Source: Cunninghamella blakesleeana
Taxonomy: Eukaryota; Mucoromycota; Mucoromycetes; Mucorales; Cunninghamellaceae
DNA: 64,000 bases
Direction: 5' to 3'
Assembly: GCA_017871115.1 (NCBI GenBank)
Contig: JAFCIZ010000006.1
Span: forward strand, 1 to 64,000
Shown here piece after piece: positions 11,056 through 24,844 of the stretch; the first letter of the stretch is position 1; each line of letters opens with the position of its first letter. The notes beneath the pieces were generated by a model. The model made no database searches, had not been told where the DNA came from, and saw nothing but the letters and a program-made list of their open reading frames with translations. A program made the translations under genes and the position numbers.

Positions 11056-12722
11056 TTAATCCATTAATTGTTCATCTCCGTTCATACTTTCGTCCTCGTC
11101 TTCATCCTCTACTTCTACTTCTTGAGCAATAGGCTGTGTTGATGGTAAAACCAACGATGGCGTTAAAGTATTTATGTTTATTTGATTAAAATCATTCATT
11201 AATGTTGACGATGTAATAGTTGAAGATGGTAACTGTCTATTATTATTAGTTGGAGAACTGCGATAGGACGTTGATGTTGATGAGGAAGGAGATGTTTGTG
11301 AAGTACTTCTATTAGCCAGTACTTGTAATAATGTTTGATTTCTGGTATTTAACAAAGATTGTTGCTGTTGCTGTAGTTGTTGTTGATGATGTTGATCTAA
11401 ATTATTACTACTACTATTTCCAGTACCACTATTATGATTAGAATTATGATTATCGTTTAAATATTTACGTAGCTCATTTACACCATTTCCACTAAAGACG
11501 CAAAAAGCATTTTGTTGCTGTGTAGTGAAATTTTTAGGTGGCACTCTTCTATAGCGTTGTATTTCAGGCCGTGTAAAATCGGGTACAGATGTTAAACTAA
11601 GGTGGTTTAAGCGTTGGCAAAAATTAAGTAGTTTTTGAATGGATTTCTTCGTCAGTTGAATACAATAACTAAGATGAACTCTTTCTAATGAATTGGCGAT
11701 CCTTGGTTCACTTATTAGATAATCGATAGCTATATCGGTAATATTGAAACATTTAACTAAACCAATCCTTTTTAATCTTGGTAGCTTTGCTAACCCTTTT
11801 ACTGATTCATCTGTTAATAAAGTGCATTGTCCCAAATCCAAATATCTTATCCGTGTACATTTTTCCGATAATTCAATAATGGCTTGATCCGTTAATCTTT
11901 CACAGTGACCCAAATGAAGATAATGTAAATACCGTTCCAATTGACATATATATGAGATCCCTTTGTCTGTTATTTCTTTGCATTTGTTTAATAGTAAATT
12001 TCTGACTTTAGGTGCTGCATGAACAATACATCTTATTGCTTCATCAGTAATATAGCTTGCGTTAGTTAAATCTAATACACGTAATTGTTCATAATATCCT
12101 GCGTTGTTTAATGTTCGATGAAAGCTACTTTTAGATATTTGTCTAATATTATTATTGTTTGAGGTATCACTGTTATTGCTATTATTATTATTACTATTGT
12201 TGTTGTTGTTGTTATAATTGTTGCTGTCATTATTATTATCAGTATGACCAGATGTTGCTGCTATATTTTTTTTTGTAGTAGCGTCAGAATCATTATGATC
12301 ATTTTCTTCACTTGTAGTTGTTGTATTTTGATTGTTTCCAAATTGATTATCATAGGATTCAGTTGTAAAATGGGTATCATTATCTAATGAATCAGGTAAG
12401 GGTAAAAGATCGCTAAAAAATCCTGACAATGGTTCAAAGGCAATGTCACTTATGGACTCATGTTGCTGTAATCTAAACTCACGTAATTCTTTTAACCTTG
12501 TAAATATTTCTATCATGGCATTATCTGTAACAGGACAATCAATTTCTAAGAGTCGTGGACAATATCTTGCAAGTGCCAATGCTGAAACATCTGTTAGTTT
12601 GTCACAATTATTCAGTTTTATCTATAAATAGGTATATATAAATAAATAATAAAAAATTTAATAATAATAAATATTTATATATATATTTGTTTATAAAATA
12701 TCAATATTATCAATATATTGCA

Positions 12723-12756
<34 letters not shown>

Positions 12757-13476
12757 TTTATATTTTATATACCCACTTACTCTTCTTAATTGTCTACATT
12801 TTTTTGCTAAAGCAACTATACCAATATCTGTTACACCAGAACATTTTTTATTATCCTCTTTACACATACTAAGATTTAAACCTTGAAGACGAGAGCAACG
12901 GTTTGCAATAGCAATGATAGCTTTATCGGTAATATTAGTAACATCGCTTAGATCAATAGACATAATATATTTTCCAGCTTTTAATGATAATAATTCTAAT
13001 AATCCATCGTCGGTAATAGAAGTACAACCAATCAAAGTGATCCTTTCTAAACGGTAACATGTTTTCAGTACAGCTAATTGAGTATTAGTAACATGTTCTG
13101 ATAAAGAAGATAAATTAATACGTCGAATAAAGGCAGCATAAGGAAAGGTTAGAGTTTTTGTTGTCGTTGTTGCCGCTGTTTTAGAAGGAAGAGAAGGTGA
13201 CGTTGATAAAGATGAAGAAGAAGATGATGTAGATGACTGTTGTTCACAGGATAATATTTCACAAAAGGTTTTCCATTGAAGAAGTTGATTAAATTGAGGT
13301 TTAAACCAAAGTAATTCCATAGCATGAAAACTCCATGATTTACATGTTAAAGCACAGTTTAATAGATCTGTAGGTTGAGTAATAAAATGTAAAATATATT
13401 GTATTATTTCTGAAGGAATAGTTTGTGCAGTATTTGAATTAATAATAGTTGATTGAACTGGATCAGCTGATACCAT
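11056..13476 (-). CDS. GRR1: Grr1-like F-box and leucine-rich-repeat protein (753 aa)
   Basis: Two exons, 13476-12781 and 12621-11056, join in phase 0. Residues about 18-62 form an F-box (TIPSEIIQYILHF...LTCKSW), which binds Skp1 in an SCF ubiquitin ligase. From about 127 onward there are cysteine-containing leucine-rich repeats of the Grr1/AMN1 kind (repeated C..LTD.... and L..L.L..C patterns), the substrate-binding surface. Yeast Grr1 directs degradation of G1 cyclins and links nutrients to the cell cycle. Unusual here are an Asn/Asp/Ser-rich loop of about 95 residues inside the repeat array, encoded at 12400-12110, and a Gln/Asn/Ser-rich tail ending in an acidic cluster. The protein is shorter than yeast Grr1 (1151 aa). 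Other F-box/LRR paralogues are possible, but the repeat style fits Grr1 best. Confidence 0.85.
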
Positions 13477-13519
13477 TTTATTTTTTTTATTTACTCTTCC
13501 TTTTAATTATAAAGATATT

Positions 13520-13550
<31 letters not shown>

Positions 13551-14097
13551 GGAATACAGTATATGGTGTATATAACTATATATGCTATTATATGCTGATA
13601 ATGTTTACAAATAAATTCGAAGTGTATTATAATATGTCAGATTAATATTAAGTGTATGTACTTTTTTTTTTGAGTTTATGTATAAAAAGGATATATATGT
13701 ATATAAACTTAAATATATTTTATCAAGGGAATCAAATTATAAAATAAGTAGGGTATTTTAAAAAAAAGATAATGGATAGACGATGAAATAAATATAATCA
13801 AAATATGTATATAGAGATGAGCTAGTTTAATATTATATTTCAATTCGTAATTATAAATGTATGTATGTATGTATATGTGTGTGTGTATATATAAGAAAGA
13901 GGGAAAGAGAGAAGAAAGAAAAAAGATTTCTTAAAAAATTACCCCTATAAAAAAAAATTCGACACCGGAGTTAAAAAATTTAAGAACATAATAACTAGTA
14001 AAACTTTAATTTATATATAAAAAAAGGGAAATAGTGACAATAATACATCTATAAACGAAATAAATATAATATAATATAATATAGATCTATATTTTAC
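13477..14097. other. Promoter of the Grr1-like gene and 3' flank of PUS4
   Basis: AT-rich DNA with TA repeats at 13519-13552, an ATGT/GTGT microsatellite at 13858-13888 and a purine stretch (13897-13926). No gene is seen. Confidence 0.6.
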
Positions 14098-15183
14098 TTA
14101 ATTATATTTTAATGAGTTTAATATATCACGAAGATAATGCTGATCTTGTAGTGTAGAAGATTCCAATTTATAACTATTTCTATTAAAAGTATTGTTTTTG
14201 TTATTTATATCCAAGAAAGGTAATGAAGTTTCTATAGTCCATGTACCTTGTTGAGTACGGATTAACGAAGTCATGTGAGCACAAGTTTTCATTTCAACAC
14301 CCATATCATGGATTAAACTACGAATATATGTTCCTCCTCCACATTTAATATCTAATTCAAATGTCATATCTGTTGGTTGAAATTTTAATAAGTCCAATTG
14401 ATAGATATGGACTGTTTTAGCTTGAATTGGTTTTGGTAAATCTTTTCCTTGTCGTGCATATTCATATAATCGTTTACCATTCATTCGAACTCCACTATAC
14501 CTATATCAATGTATATAATAATAATATATATATGTAAATATTTAAATACACCTGATGTATTTGTTTTTATTTTTAATATATTTTTTATTTTTTATATACG
14601 ATTATTCTATTTCTTTTCTCTCTCTCTCTCTCTCTCTTTTTTTTTTTTTTAATATAGAGGTTACAGTGGTGGTTTTTGAAGTATCGAGCCTCGAAAAGAA
14701 TTTAAGGTGTTTAATAATAAATCTTTCGTTATGTGTTGTGTTGGTTTTTCTTCAATTATTTTTCCTTCGCTATCGTAAGTATCTGTACCAATACCTAGCT
14801 GACCTGTTGCTAGATATCTTTTATTGCCTTTTAAATGAGCTTCTAATTGTTTACAACCAGTTCCTAAACCAAGAACTATATATAAAAAGAAGAAGAAAGT
14901 TATAAAAGTAATGTACTAATACTAAAAATATTGTAAATAATACTGCAATATATATAGTAATAATAATAATAATACCTAATACACCTTCAGCTCCTGGATC
15001 TAAAATCCCTCCTATACCAAGTTTAACACGATCTTTTCGTTTAATTTTCCAAGGAGTAGTTGTTTCATAAAGTTGTGCTGTTAAATAGAGTTGAACAAGA
15101 GATGCCGCTTCTCTGGAATGGATTCCTCTTGGTTTATATATTGAAAAAATACCATTTAATGAATTTTTTAAAGTTTGATTCAT
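14098..15183 (-). CDS. PUS4: tRNA pseudouridine-55 synthase, TruB/Pus4 family (273 aa, 3 exons)
   Basis: The enzyme isomerises U55 of the tRNA T-loop to pseudouridine. Exons 15183-14976, 14875-14665 and 14500-14098 join in frame. The TruB core is clear: IYKPRGIHS near residue 14, then GILDPGAEGVLVLGLGTG with the catalytic Asp62, YLATGQLGIGTDTYDSEG, and KPPLYSGVRMNGKRLYEYAR spanning the second splice junction, followed by CGGGTYIRSLIHDMG. The catalytic loop has GAEGVL where bacterial TruB has LATGVL. Yeast Pus4 is longer (about 400 aa); this version is closer to bacterial size and lacks a PUA-like tail. In fungi Pus4 serves both nuclear and mitochondrial tRNAs; no obvious mitochondrial presequence is visible. 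Confidence 0.93.
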
Positions 15184-16118
15184 TCAACTTGATAAATATA
15201 TAAAAAAAGAGGGAGGAAAAAAAAAATAATCTCAGGCAGTTTAATTTTTTTTGTACTACTACCCACACACTATGGGATTTTATTGGGACTTACGAAAGAA
15301 AATCCAGACATTAGGTAATAATAAATCCTAATAAATCTATTTATTTAATCCAAAGAAATAAACAAATGGATATACATACATACATATAAAATACTAAAAG
15401 TGATATTTATAATTAAAAAATTATCATCAATAAAAAAATATAAATCGTTTAAGAGAATAAAAAATTTATCCATATTACTTTTTTCTTTTTTCTCAGTTTT
15501 TTTTGTTTTATTACTTGTAACAGTTTTATTATTATATTTATGATACTACTGCTAATCAAACAATAGAAAATTTACAGCAAAAGGGTTATAGTATGTTGAT
15601 TTTCTTTTAGTTGATCATCTTAAATATCATAACGTGTATAAAATAAATACCCTTCCTTATAAAAATAAATAGCTTATATATATACTAGTTATATTTGAAC
15701 TATAGTATCATTATGAATTGATTGTACAAAAATATGATTTTGTTTTAATGGTACGTGTTGATAGTAGTAATGCTAATAATATAAACAATGGTAACCATTA
15801 AAAGATAAACTAATTTTCTAGACTCTTTATTTTAAATATTATATTTATAGTATAAAATAAAAATAACTGATTAGATAAAGAAAATGTCACCTATTCATTT
15901 CGATCTATGATCCATATTAAAAATGTGATTTCTATTTAATTTAATTTACTGTATTCATACATTTAAACATAAAATAGAATCAATACTATATATATATATA
16001 TATATATAATTATAATTTGTCCGTATCTCTTGTTCAAAGTTTATAAAAGAAAAAAAATCATCAAAGATAATTTTATTAATAGTTGAAAATAAGGGTATGG
16101 AAACAAAAAGTTTTTTTT

Positions 16119-16164
<46 letters not shown>

Positions 16165-16181
16165 AGAGTTACAAACATACA

Positions 16182-16220
<39 letters not shown>

Positions 16221-16390
16221 ATGATATATAAATATATAGATATAATAATAAATAAAATAATAAGATTAAAAAATAAATAGTTAAAAATAATAATAATAAT
16301 TATAGTATAAATAAATTACTAATTTTTTTTTTTTAGAAAAGTGATTCTTTTTTTTTATACGTGTTTTTTATTTTTATTTTAATTTAAAAA
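15184..16390. other. Intergenic region upstream of PUS4
   Basis: It contains the PUS4 promoter at the left and the 3' flank of the Kre9-like gene at the right. The most striking item is a T24A21 palindrome at 16121-16165. TA repeats lie at 15987-16006 and 16182-16213. No convincing gene is present. Confidence 0.6.
16121..16165. repeat. T24A21 palindrome
   Basis: A run of 24 T is followed directly by 21 A, so that the two arms could pair perfectly. It is the longest of many T(n)A(n) junctions in this window. Confidence 0.9.
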
Positions 16391-17632
16391 TCACCTTGAT
16401 GCATCATCGTCATCCATTTTTTTAGAATTATCTTTTAATAAAGAGGATTCCGAAGTGATTTCTTCAGTAGGATGTTCATTCCAATCAGGTTTACGCATAA
16501 GTTGACGAAATGTATCCGCAATCATAATAGCATCAGTTGAAGATAAAATCGGATTAGTTTGATGAGAATGATCATTGTTACCATGGTGTAAAATATGTGT
16601 GGGAGAAGTAGTATTGGTGGTAGAAGTCATATTTGTTGTAATACTTGGTGATCTTTCAATAGAAGTGGGAGATGGAGCTGTAGGAGAACCACCACCATTT
16701 CTATGTATAGGCTGTTGTACCATTGGAGTTGAAGAGTGAATAGAGGAGGAGAAATCACGAGTTTCAATTTGTTGCATTTGATTAACTAAACCTTTATTTC
16801 TCACTGTGTTATTACTATTATTATTATTGTTTATAATATTGTTGTGAATAATATTTTCTTGGGACATGTGTGGACTTGAAGGATGATTATTATGGCTTTG
16901 GCTTAATAAAGCATTATTGACGTTAGATGAATCACTATCGGGTAAGACAAGTGCACCAGCTTGTTGTTGTTGTTGACGATTTCTTCTAATATTTCTTAAT
17001 AACCAAAACAATGCTAAAGCTGCAGCTATAATAAGTACTACAACAACTACAATTACAGCAATTGCCCAACTTGGGAATGAAGATGATTGTGAATCTGATG
17101 GAATAGCTGAGTAATTTGTTGCTTCGTTAGATGGTAAAGGTGAAGTTGTACTATTTGTTGTATTGTGGGCATTTTCTATTGTGGTAAAATGATATATATA
17201 TAAGGGAAAAATAGAAAAATAAAATATAATAGTGCATTAGAACATATTCTTCCAAGTCATATAATAATGCAATGTAATTCAATAAGATAGTATATACCTA
17301 TTAAAGTAAATTGAGTAGGGCGAGGAAAAAAAGATAAACTATTTCCTAATTCTTGGAAAACATCAGTCGAATCACCAACTAAATAAGCATGAACAGTTAA
17401 AGATACATTGGGTGAATTTGGTGGTAATAAAGACGGATACCAAGAATCATCTATTTGTACAACTTGAACACCAAGAGCATGCTCTACATTTATTTTTTTA
17501 ATTTCTTTATATTGATCACCATGTAGTTGTAGTATATAGAAAGATAAAGTAGTCTATATATCAGATATAATAAAATTAAAGATTAAAAATAAGAAAGATA
17601 AAAATAAGTTATTAATATGTTGAGAAAATAAT

Positions 17633-17669
<37 letters not shown>

Positions 17670-18202
17670 TGTTTGTTTTTGATACAAGTCAAACTACTTA
17701 CAAAATTGTTAAAAACAGGATTACTAGATAAATAAAAAAGAATCATCATATTAATATAAAGTTAAAGTATTAATATATATATATATATATATATATGTAT
17801 TTTTATTTAAACTAGTTTATTTTTTATTTACTTATATTTCCAAGTTAATTGTTGGTAAGTACCATTATACCATACATCTCCAGGTGCTGGTGAACATATA
17901 GATACAGTTTGGTCACGACTAGCACATTGTTGAGACGCTACAGCTATAATATAAAAATATATATAAAGAAAGCATATTAGTATTGATGGTTTTGTATGTT
18001 TAAATATAATAATAATAATAATAATTTTATTCTTTTTGCCCCCCTTTTTTTTTCTTTTATATATAAATTCATACATATATCTTATTCTCCCCTCATATCA
18101 CCCTTTTACACTCCTCTTTTGTATAAATATAAATATCCCATTTAATAAATATATATGTCTATATATATCTATATCTATATATATATAAATATATCAATAT
18201 AA

Positions 18203-18240
<38 letters not shown>

Positions 18241-18484
18241 TATATAAAACTATTTATCTTTTATATATGATTCAAAAATCAATACATGAACATAAATAAA
18301 TAGATAGATAATCATTATTTTTTTTTTTTTTTTTTTGTATATAAAACACGCAATTGCATACTAAATTTAGCAAAGAATAAAATAATAAATTGTTATATGT
18401 TGTACCTTGTCGTTTAATAAATGGTGATGAGTTGCCATATACAAATGATATAATTGTAAAATAAAGTATATAAAATACTTTCAT
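16391..18484 (-). CDS. Single-pass membrane protein with Kre9/Knh-like ectodomain (417 aa, 5 exons)
   Basis: Exons 18484-18406, 17943-17832, 17723-17702 (22 nt), 17553-17298 and 17175-16391 join in frame and end in TGA. A signal peptide (about 1-17, MKVFYILYFTIISFVYG) leads to an extracellular part with VSICSPAPGDVWYNGTYQ and TWKY, resembling the N-terminal Ser/Thr-rich Kre9/Knh1 domain of fungal wall proteins. A Ser/Thr/Asn-rich stem follows, then one membrane segment at about 194-216 and a stop-transfer RNIRRNR. The 200-residue cytoplasmic tail is Asn/Ser/Pro-rich and acidic at its end. Unlike typical family members it is not GPI-anchored but has a long inner tail, so a wall sensor or trafficking adaptor is possible; that is inference. 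Confidence 0.75.
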
Positions 18485-20199
18485 TTAATATAAAAAGATA
18501 TATATAGTTATATATATATAGTTATACAGATATTATATTAATAAAGATAATAGGTCAAGAAGAAAAAGAAGAGAAGAAAGAAAAGAAAAAAAAAAAAAAG
18601 TTATAAAAATCAATGAAAATAAGTAAAAAGGAAAAACAAGAGAGAGAGAGAACAAGAGCGAAAAAAAAAAAAAAAAAAAGGAAAACGAAAGATAAAAAAA
18701 GAAAAAATGAGCGGAAATTGAATATTTTTTTTTGGTTGGACTAATTTTTTTATATGTACTATTTTTATATTATATATTTATATAGATATTTATATTTATA
18801 TAAATAAATATAAATTAAAGTTTTTGTATTCTTTCATTCACTCTTTCTTTTTAACATAAATAATACTAATAAATCATACATAAATGTGTATTTAAATCAA
18901 TTTTATATAAACTTTTTTTAAAAAAATTACACTTCCTTATATTTTAATAATATTTACGTATATTTTTTAATATCAAGTTTAAATCTCAGCATTCATAGAA
19001 TTTAAAGATTGACAATTTCTGTGTGATCATAATATAATATTTTCTTGTACAAGTTTCCTTTATTTGTTTTTTACATCACTTTTTTTAAAGTTTGAAAATC
19101 ATAAAGAGTCATTTCCACGTGGATAAGTTTTTTTTCTACAAGCCAATATTCATCCAAGTACCGAGTTTTATTTTTTTTGATTATATCAGCTCTTTGTATT
19201 CCTATGTTTCCTTTTTTTTCTTACCAACATCAAACGATCGTTGGTTACTTTACTATCAATAGTTGAAAAGATTTAGAATTCACTTGTAATAATAAATGTT
19301 TGAAAGATACTATCAATATTATATCGTTTATTGAATTTGGCTATTGTTTATATCGATGGTTGCTTGATCCTCATCAACTATTTGTTAAATATTATATTTT
19401 TGTTTTTTCCTCTTTATTAAAAAAAGACGGATAAGTTTACCTATTTCTTGTTTTTATTTTTACAAAGAAAAAATATATATTTTATAGTTTACTATCAAAG
19501 AGGGCAATTATTTTACAGGGACTGGATTTATTTTATTTTATTTTATTTTATTTTAATATTATTCTCGATACATAAATTGTTTAGCGAGACTGTATAATAC
19601 CTTTATTGTTTTTAATAACTAATTGAGTTTGAAGTTCTGGGTTACTACCATTGATACTTTTTCAAGTTCCAGTATTATTACTTTGGATATTATTTTTGGT
19701 ATAATATGCCTGCATAAAAATTGGCCAATGAGAATATGGAAATATCCCTTTATATTAGTATAATCTTGTTGAAACTAACAAAATTTATTACTATTATTAA
19801 AAGAATTAATTAATAGGGCATTTGAAGTAGACTTAATGGACAACGCATTATATTAGTATTATTATTATTATTCATTTCTACAACTTTTTTTTTTTTTGTT
19901 TGCTCTGATGCGTTGCCATGATGGTTGCATAGTATATTAAGAGACTACATATTTTTTAACTAGTAATGTTTAACATTAAGATTTCTAGTAGTAGAAGCAG
20001 TATGTTTATTTTCATTATTAACAGTGTGTAATGTCTTTGTGGAAGATTTTTTGATGTTAATAACTTCTACTAAATTTAAGAACTATGTTTATTAATACCA
20101 AAAAATTCATACTAATATTTATATACAACTTGTTTTTGATTTTAAGAGCGTTTTTATTATTAATATTGAATAGGACGCAATTTAATTAATATAGACTGT

Positions 20200-20232
<33 letters not shown>

Positions 20233-20636
20233 GTATAATTGTAAAATTGTAAGAAAAAAAATTGAAGGGAGAAATAAAAAAAAATAAATTAAATATACTC
20301 ATTTTTATACACAGTTTTATTTGATTTGTTGCCTAATGTCACTGTCTATTTTTTTTTTTTTTTTTTTTGGTTTATCACCCATGATACTTTATATAATTTA
20401 AAAATAAAACTTATTATTGTTCACTGAAAAAATACACAAAAAGTTTTCAAAATCTATGTAAATTCAGACTTCATTAACAACCAAGTTCTATTTCTTTATT
20501 AGTTATTAATATAACAAAAATAGCATTTATCTTGAATGTTTGCTTATATTTTCTCTGTTTATTTTTAATTCTATTATACAAGATATTCATAAAAATTTTC
20601 TATGGTAATAAATAAATAAAAATAATAAATAAATTT
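18485..20636. other. 2.1-kb gene-free intergenic region
   Basis: Upstream of the Kre9-like gene lies a strongly purine-rich segment (18550-18720), pyrimidine-rich on the coding strand. Further right are ordinary AT-rich sequence, an ATTTT pentamer repeat at about 19527-19556, and an ATA repeat at 20203-20231. No reading frame over 60 codons with coding character, tRNA or conserved motif was found. The right end is the 3' flank of the SYG1-like gene. Confidence 0.6.
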
Positions 20637-23600
20637 TTAATCACTGTCTACCCCATCCTCGTCATCATCATCATCATCATCGTCATTTTCAGAATCTGTA
20701 TCTGCAGGAGCACCTATAACACGAAGACGGTCTAATACTTTTTCAACCATGGAGGGTTTTCTAAGAGACATTGGTAATTGCTTATCATCGCTTCTATCTT
20801 GTCGAGTTTCAAAATCACGTCTACCATAAAAGGACCCCATGTTTGTCAATGATGGTTTATGTAAACTTGATGTAGTAGAATGTAATGTATCAGGTGATGG
20901 AGCAACTGGAATATCTGAAACCATCGTAGGTGGTATATGGGTGATAGCTGTATTGGCTAAGTCTTCTTGATCAAGAGGTAATCGGATGGATCCTACTTCT
21001 TCTTCGTCTTCTGAACTTTTATATATTTCTGTCATGGCAAATGGTAAAGGAATTTCCTTAATGGCTCGATAGTTACCGCAATTGTTCAAATGCTAAATAT
21101 AATATATATTAGATCAAATAAATGCTACGATAATGAATGTTTCTATTATTATTATTATAATTCACTTACTTCATTTTCTAACCGGAAAAAGTTCCATACA
21201 ATTCTTCTAAAACATTCTGCAAGAGCGGTGGCAAAAGTAATTATTTGACTTGAATAAACAAGGCCTGCTTTATTAACTGCCCAAGAAAATCGAAGTAAGA
21301 TATCCAATGGCATAGCAACATAATACGTCTATAAAAAGAAAAAATAATAAAACAAATAAATGGTTGATTAATAAAAAAAAAAATGTTCCACTTAAATTCA
21401 TATTCTTCCTAACATTCCTATTATTATTATTATTATTATTATTAATATTTATAATAATAAAATTATTACCCATTTATAAAATACTAATTCGTCACGTAAT
21501 AAGAAATGATAACTACTAACATCCAATAAACCCCAATCCATTTTAATATCCCATATAGATGTATAACAAGAATTAATTATAGATGCTAAAATCCACATAA
21601 CTTCAACACTCGGAGAAGCTATTATTTATTTATTTTTAAAAAAATAAAATAAATTAAAACAAATTTAATAACAATATGAGAGAGAATGGGGTATATATAC
21701 AAATGTGCATATGGTTATTTATCATCTAATAATTACTTACATGAAATACGTCGAATACCACTTAATATCGTTGCTAATATACTTGTAACATATTTTAATC
21801 CATTAACAAGATGGTGTCTTTCTCTTGAATCATAATAACGCCTTATACATTGAATGAAACGCCACCAAGGTGGTAGGCAAGCTATTAAAGGTGTTATCCA
21901 CATCTTTGGTACATTACAATGAATATCTAGATCATCGTGAAGAATAAATAAAAATATACAAATGTGAATTAAGTATAAATATAGCAACATTTTTTAAAAC
22001 CATATATATTACCTAAATCAGACCAACCCCAACCATATACACAAAAGAAATAGACTGTCATCCACATTGAGAAGGCTAAACTATTTAATTCGTCAGCAAT
22101 AAAGAAATCTCTAAATTCTACATGTACCAAACCACTTAAAATAATACGACCCTAATAATAAAAATAATAAAGAAAAATAAATGTAAAAAGTTTTAAATAA
22201 ATTCATTTTATTATTATTATTATTATTATGGCTACTTTGTATTATAATCAATTACCATTGTCACACCAAGCCATTGTCTAGCAGATAAATAAAATAGTTG
22301 AAAAGGACATAAAAGAATGGCCAACAATATAACAATTAAGATCAAAGGACATAATTCGGATGGAATATTTGGTGCAAGGCATTGTGAAACATCAATATAC
22401 ATAATAATAGAGGATAATAATAGCATAAATGATGGAATTTCTGCGAATTGATGATAATTTAAACATGTTCTTGGATTTAATTCAAAGATAAATTTGTAAT
22501 TAATATGACACTTATGCCAGACCATCATGTTGACTGAAAACCCGAGTGCAAATATGACTGGTAATAAGATGCAACTGTATATTTGTAAGTTATAGAATAG
22601 ATTTGGTAATTGCTGTTGTACGTAAGGATCTGTTGCTAGTTGAATAACCCGACTGAAAATTGCTACACATGCTCCAAAACAAAATCCAATTCTCCAAGTG
22701 TTTGAGTTAAAATTCTAATTTTAAGCAGAAAGAAAGAAAAAAAAAACGATGATTAATTCATTCATTCATTAATATATATATATATAATATAGTAAACTTA
22801 CACCATCAGGCTCAGGTACACGTAACTTCTTCATCCCCTTTCTTCTATGGCCATTAGCAAATTCACGAATATAAACTCGCTAATAATAGCAAAAAATAGT
22901 AATTAAATATTAAGAATAGATTTTTAGTTTATCATCTGTTATATTTATTCGTATTATTATTTGTATTAAAATCCATGTCTTCTATTTAGTCCATATTATA
23001 TATATATACTTACTTCTGTGCTTGCAATCATATCACCCAAAGAATCTGATGTGAACCAATGGTAAGTTTTAAGTTTTGTAATATAAATGTTGCTTGCTTT
23101 CCATCCTGCCGTCTAATACGTATATGTATAAGTATGCCGTTCTTTGATAAATTAAATCATAATGAAGTATACTAAAAAAAAACTTACCTTATCAAACTTC
23201 TTTAGTATCTTTTGGAACCCTGTTTCATTTAAAATCTAAAAAATATAAAAATAGAATATGATTAATAAAATGAACGATATATACATAAATATCGACTCAT
23301 TAATATATTTAAATTTAATTACCTTAAACGATCTTAGTAATTCCAAACTACGATAAAATTCAATAATGGCAGCTTTCAATCTACCACGAGCAACCTAAAA
23401 TCAATTTATTTATTTTTTCAAAATAAAATAAAATAAAATAAAAAATTCATAACGGATAAATAAATCGAATGATATTTTTACTTATAACCTTATTTATGTC
23501 AATTATTATAACTATTTTTACCCTATAACTCATATTTGGATCACCTTGTGGAATAATTTTTGAATTTGGAGATGAGCCGTTTTCCAGATTTGGCTTTGTA

Positions 23601-24844
23601 GGTTTTTGGTAATGATGGAACCAGTGCATAGGATTTAATCTCTGTTCTAGTGTGTCATCTTCATGATTCTATTAATATATAACAAATGAATTAACAAATC
23701 ATGATAATGGTGCTAATATGTTATTTCATCAATATATTTATATATTCAATATTTACTTTTTTTTTTAAAAAAAAAAAGAAAGAAAATTAAATAAAAAAAG
23801 ATGTGAGAGAGGAAAACTAATTATACTTACGTGCATTTCATTTAATTGGTTTCTATATTGTCTAACTAATCCCAACTGCATTTTTAAAGCTTCAAACTTG
23901 GCTTTTGCCTCCTTTTCCTTTTCTAAATAGCACACAACAATAAAAATATAATTAATTATCTATGTATATATATATATATATATATAAATATATTTATATA
24001 AAGACTTACGATCATAAAAACGAGATATTTTTTCTAGTTCTTGATCCAACATATTGAAAAAATAGCGCTCAGGCTCACTAGAATGTGATAATATCTCATC
24101 GAGAGCTGTTTGTTCCAGTGAGTCTGAAATAATAATAAAATTATATAATATAAAAAAATAAAAAAAAGTCAGCTATATAAAAATAGAACTAATATAAAAT
24201 AATGACAATAGTAAAGACATGCTTACAAGATCTAGCATTGGGTGGAAAATGATCTAGTTCAGTTTCTTCACGTAAAAAGGTAGAAGAAATGCGACTTAGA
24301 ATGGATTTAGCAAAAGAACCTTGTCTATCAAGTCGAAAATCGTCCAAATCGGTAGGAGCTGTGTAGTTTCGTTTTGGTCTCCAGTTAAGATCGTGTTGAT
24401 TAGTATGAGGTCTTCTTGTTGAGCCACTAACAGTGCTTGTTACAGGCTGATCGTCTCTATTGACATTATCATTATTATTATTATCCAAACGTTGTGTACT
24501 ATGATTGTTTAAAGCATTTTCAATTTGCGAATGAACTGCACGATCATTGGCCCGTCTATACTATTTTTGTTCAAGTATGATGATTTATTTATAGGGTATA
24601 AAGAAAGGAGGAAAGAGTGATAAAATAGTGATAGGAAAAAAAAAAATAGAAAAATAAAAGAGAATAATATTTTATTATTTCTATAACATTTCATTATTTC
24701 TATAAAATGCTGACTTTATATTTTTCCTTTTTTATTGTTTACCTTTTGAATTGCTTTAAGTTTTTTTTTTAGTCCTTTATAGTTTATATAGCATTTTCTC
24801 CATTCAGATACACTTTCTGCCTCCAAGTGTTTTGCAAACTTCAT
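20637..24844 (-). CDS. SYG1: SPX-EXS phosphate exporter, Syg1/Xpr1 family (877 aa, 15 exons)
   Basis: Exons are 24844-24743, 24560-24227, 24123-24010, 23922-23831, 23668-23522, 23394-23323, 23235-23188, 23112-23014, 22879-22802, 22714-22256, 22151-22013, 21926-21741, 21618-21470, 21328-21170 and 21092-20637; all join in frame. The SPX domain begins MKFAKHLEAESVSEWRKCYI and has the lysine cluster YKGLKKKLKAI that binds inositol pyrophosphates, then FFNMLDQELEKISRFY. The EXS half contains TWRIGFCFGA, WHKCHINYKFIFELNP, several membrane segments, PPWWRFIQCIRRYYD, WDIKMDWGL and FRRIVWNFFRLENE, all typical of Xpr1/Syg1 phosphate exporters. Length matches yeast Syg1 (902 aa). An Asn/Asp insert splits the SPX domain, and the C terminus has a run of Asp after a Ser/Pro-rich tail. 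Confidence 0.95.
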
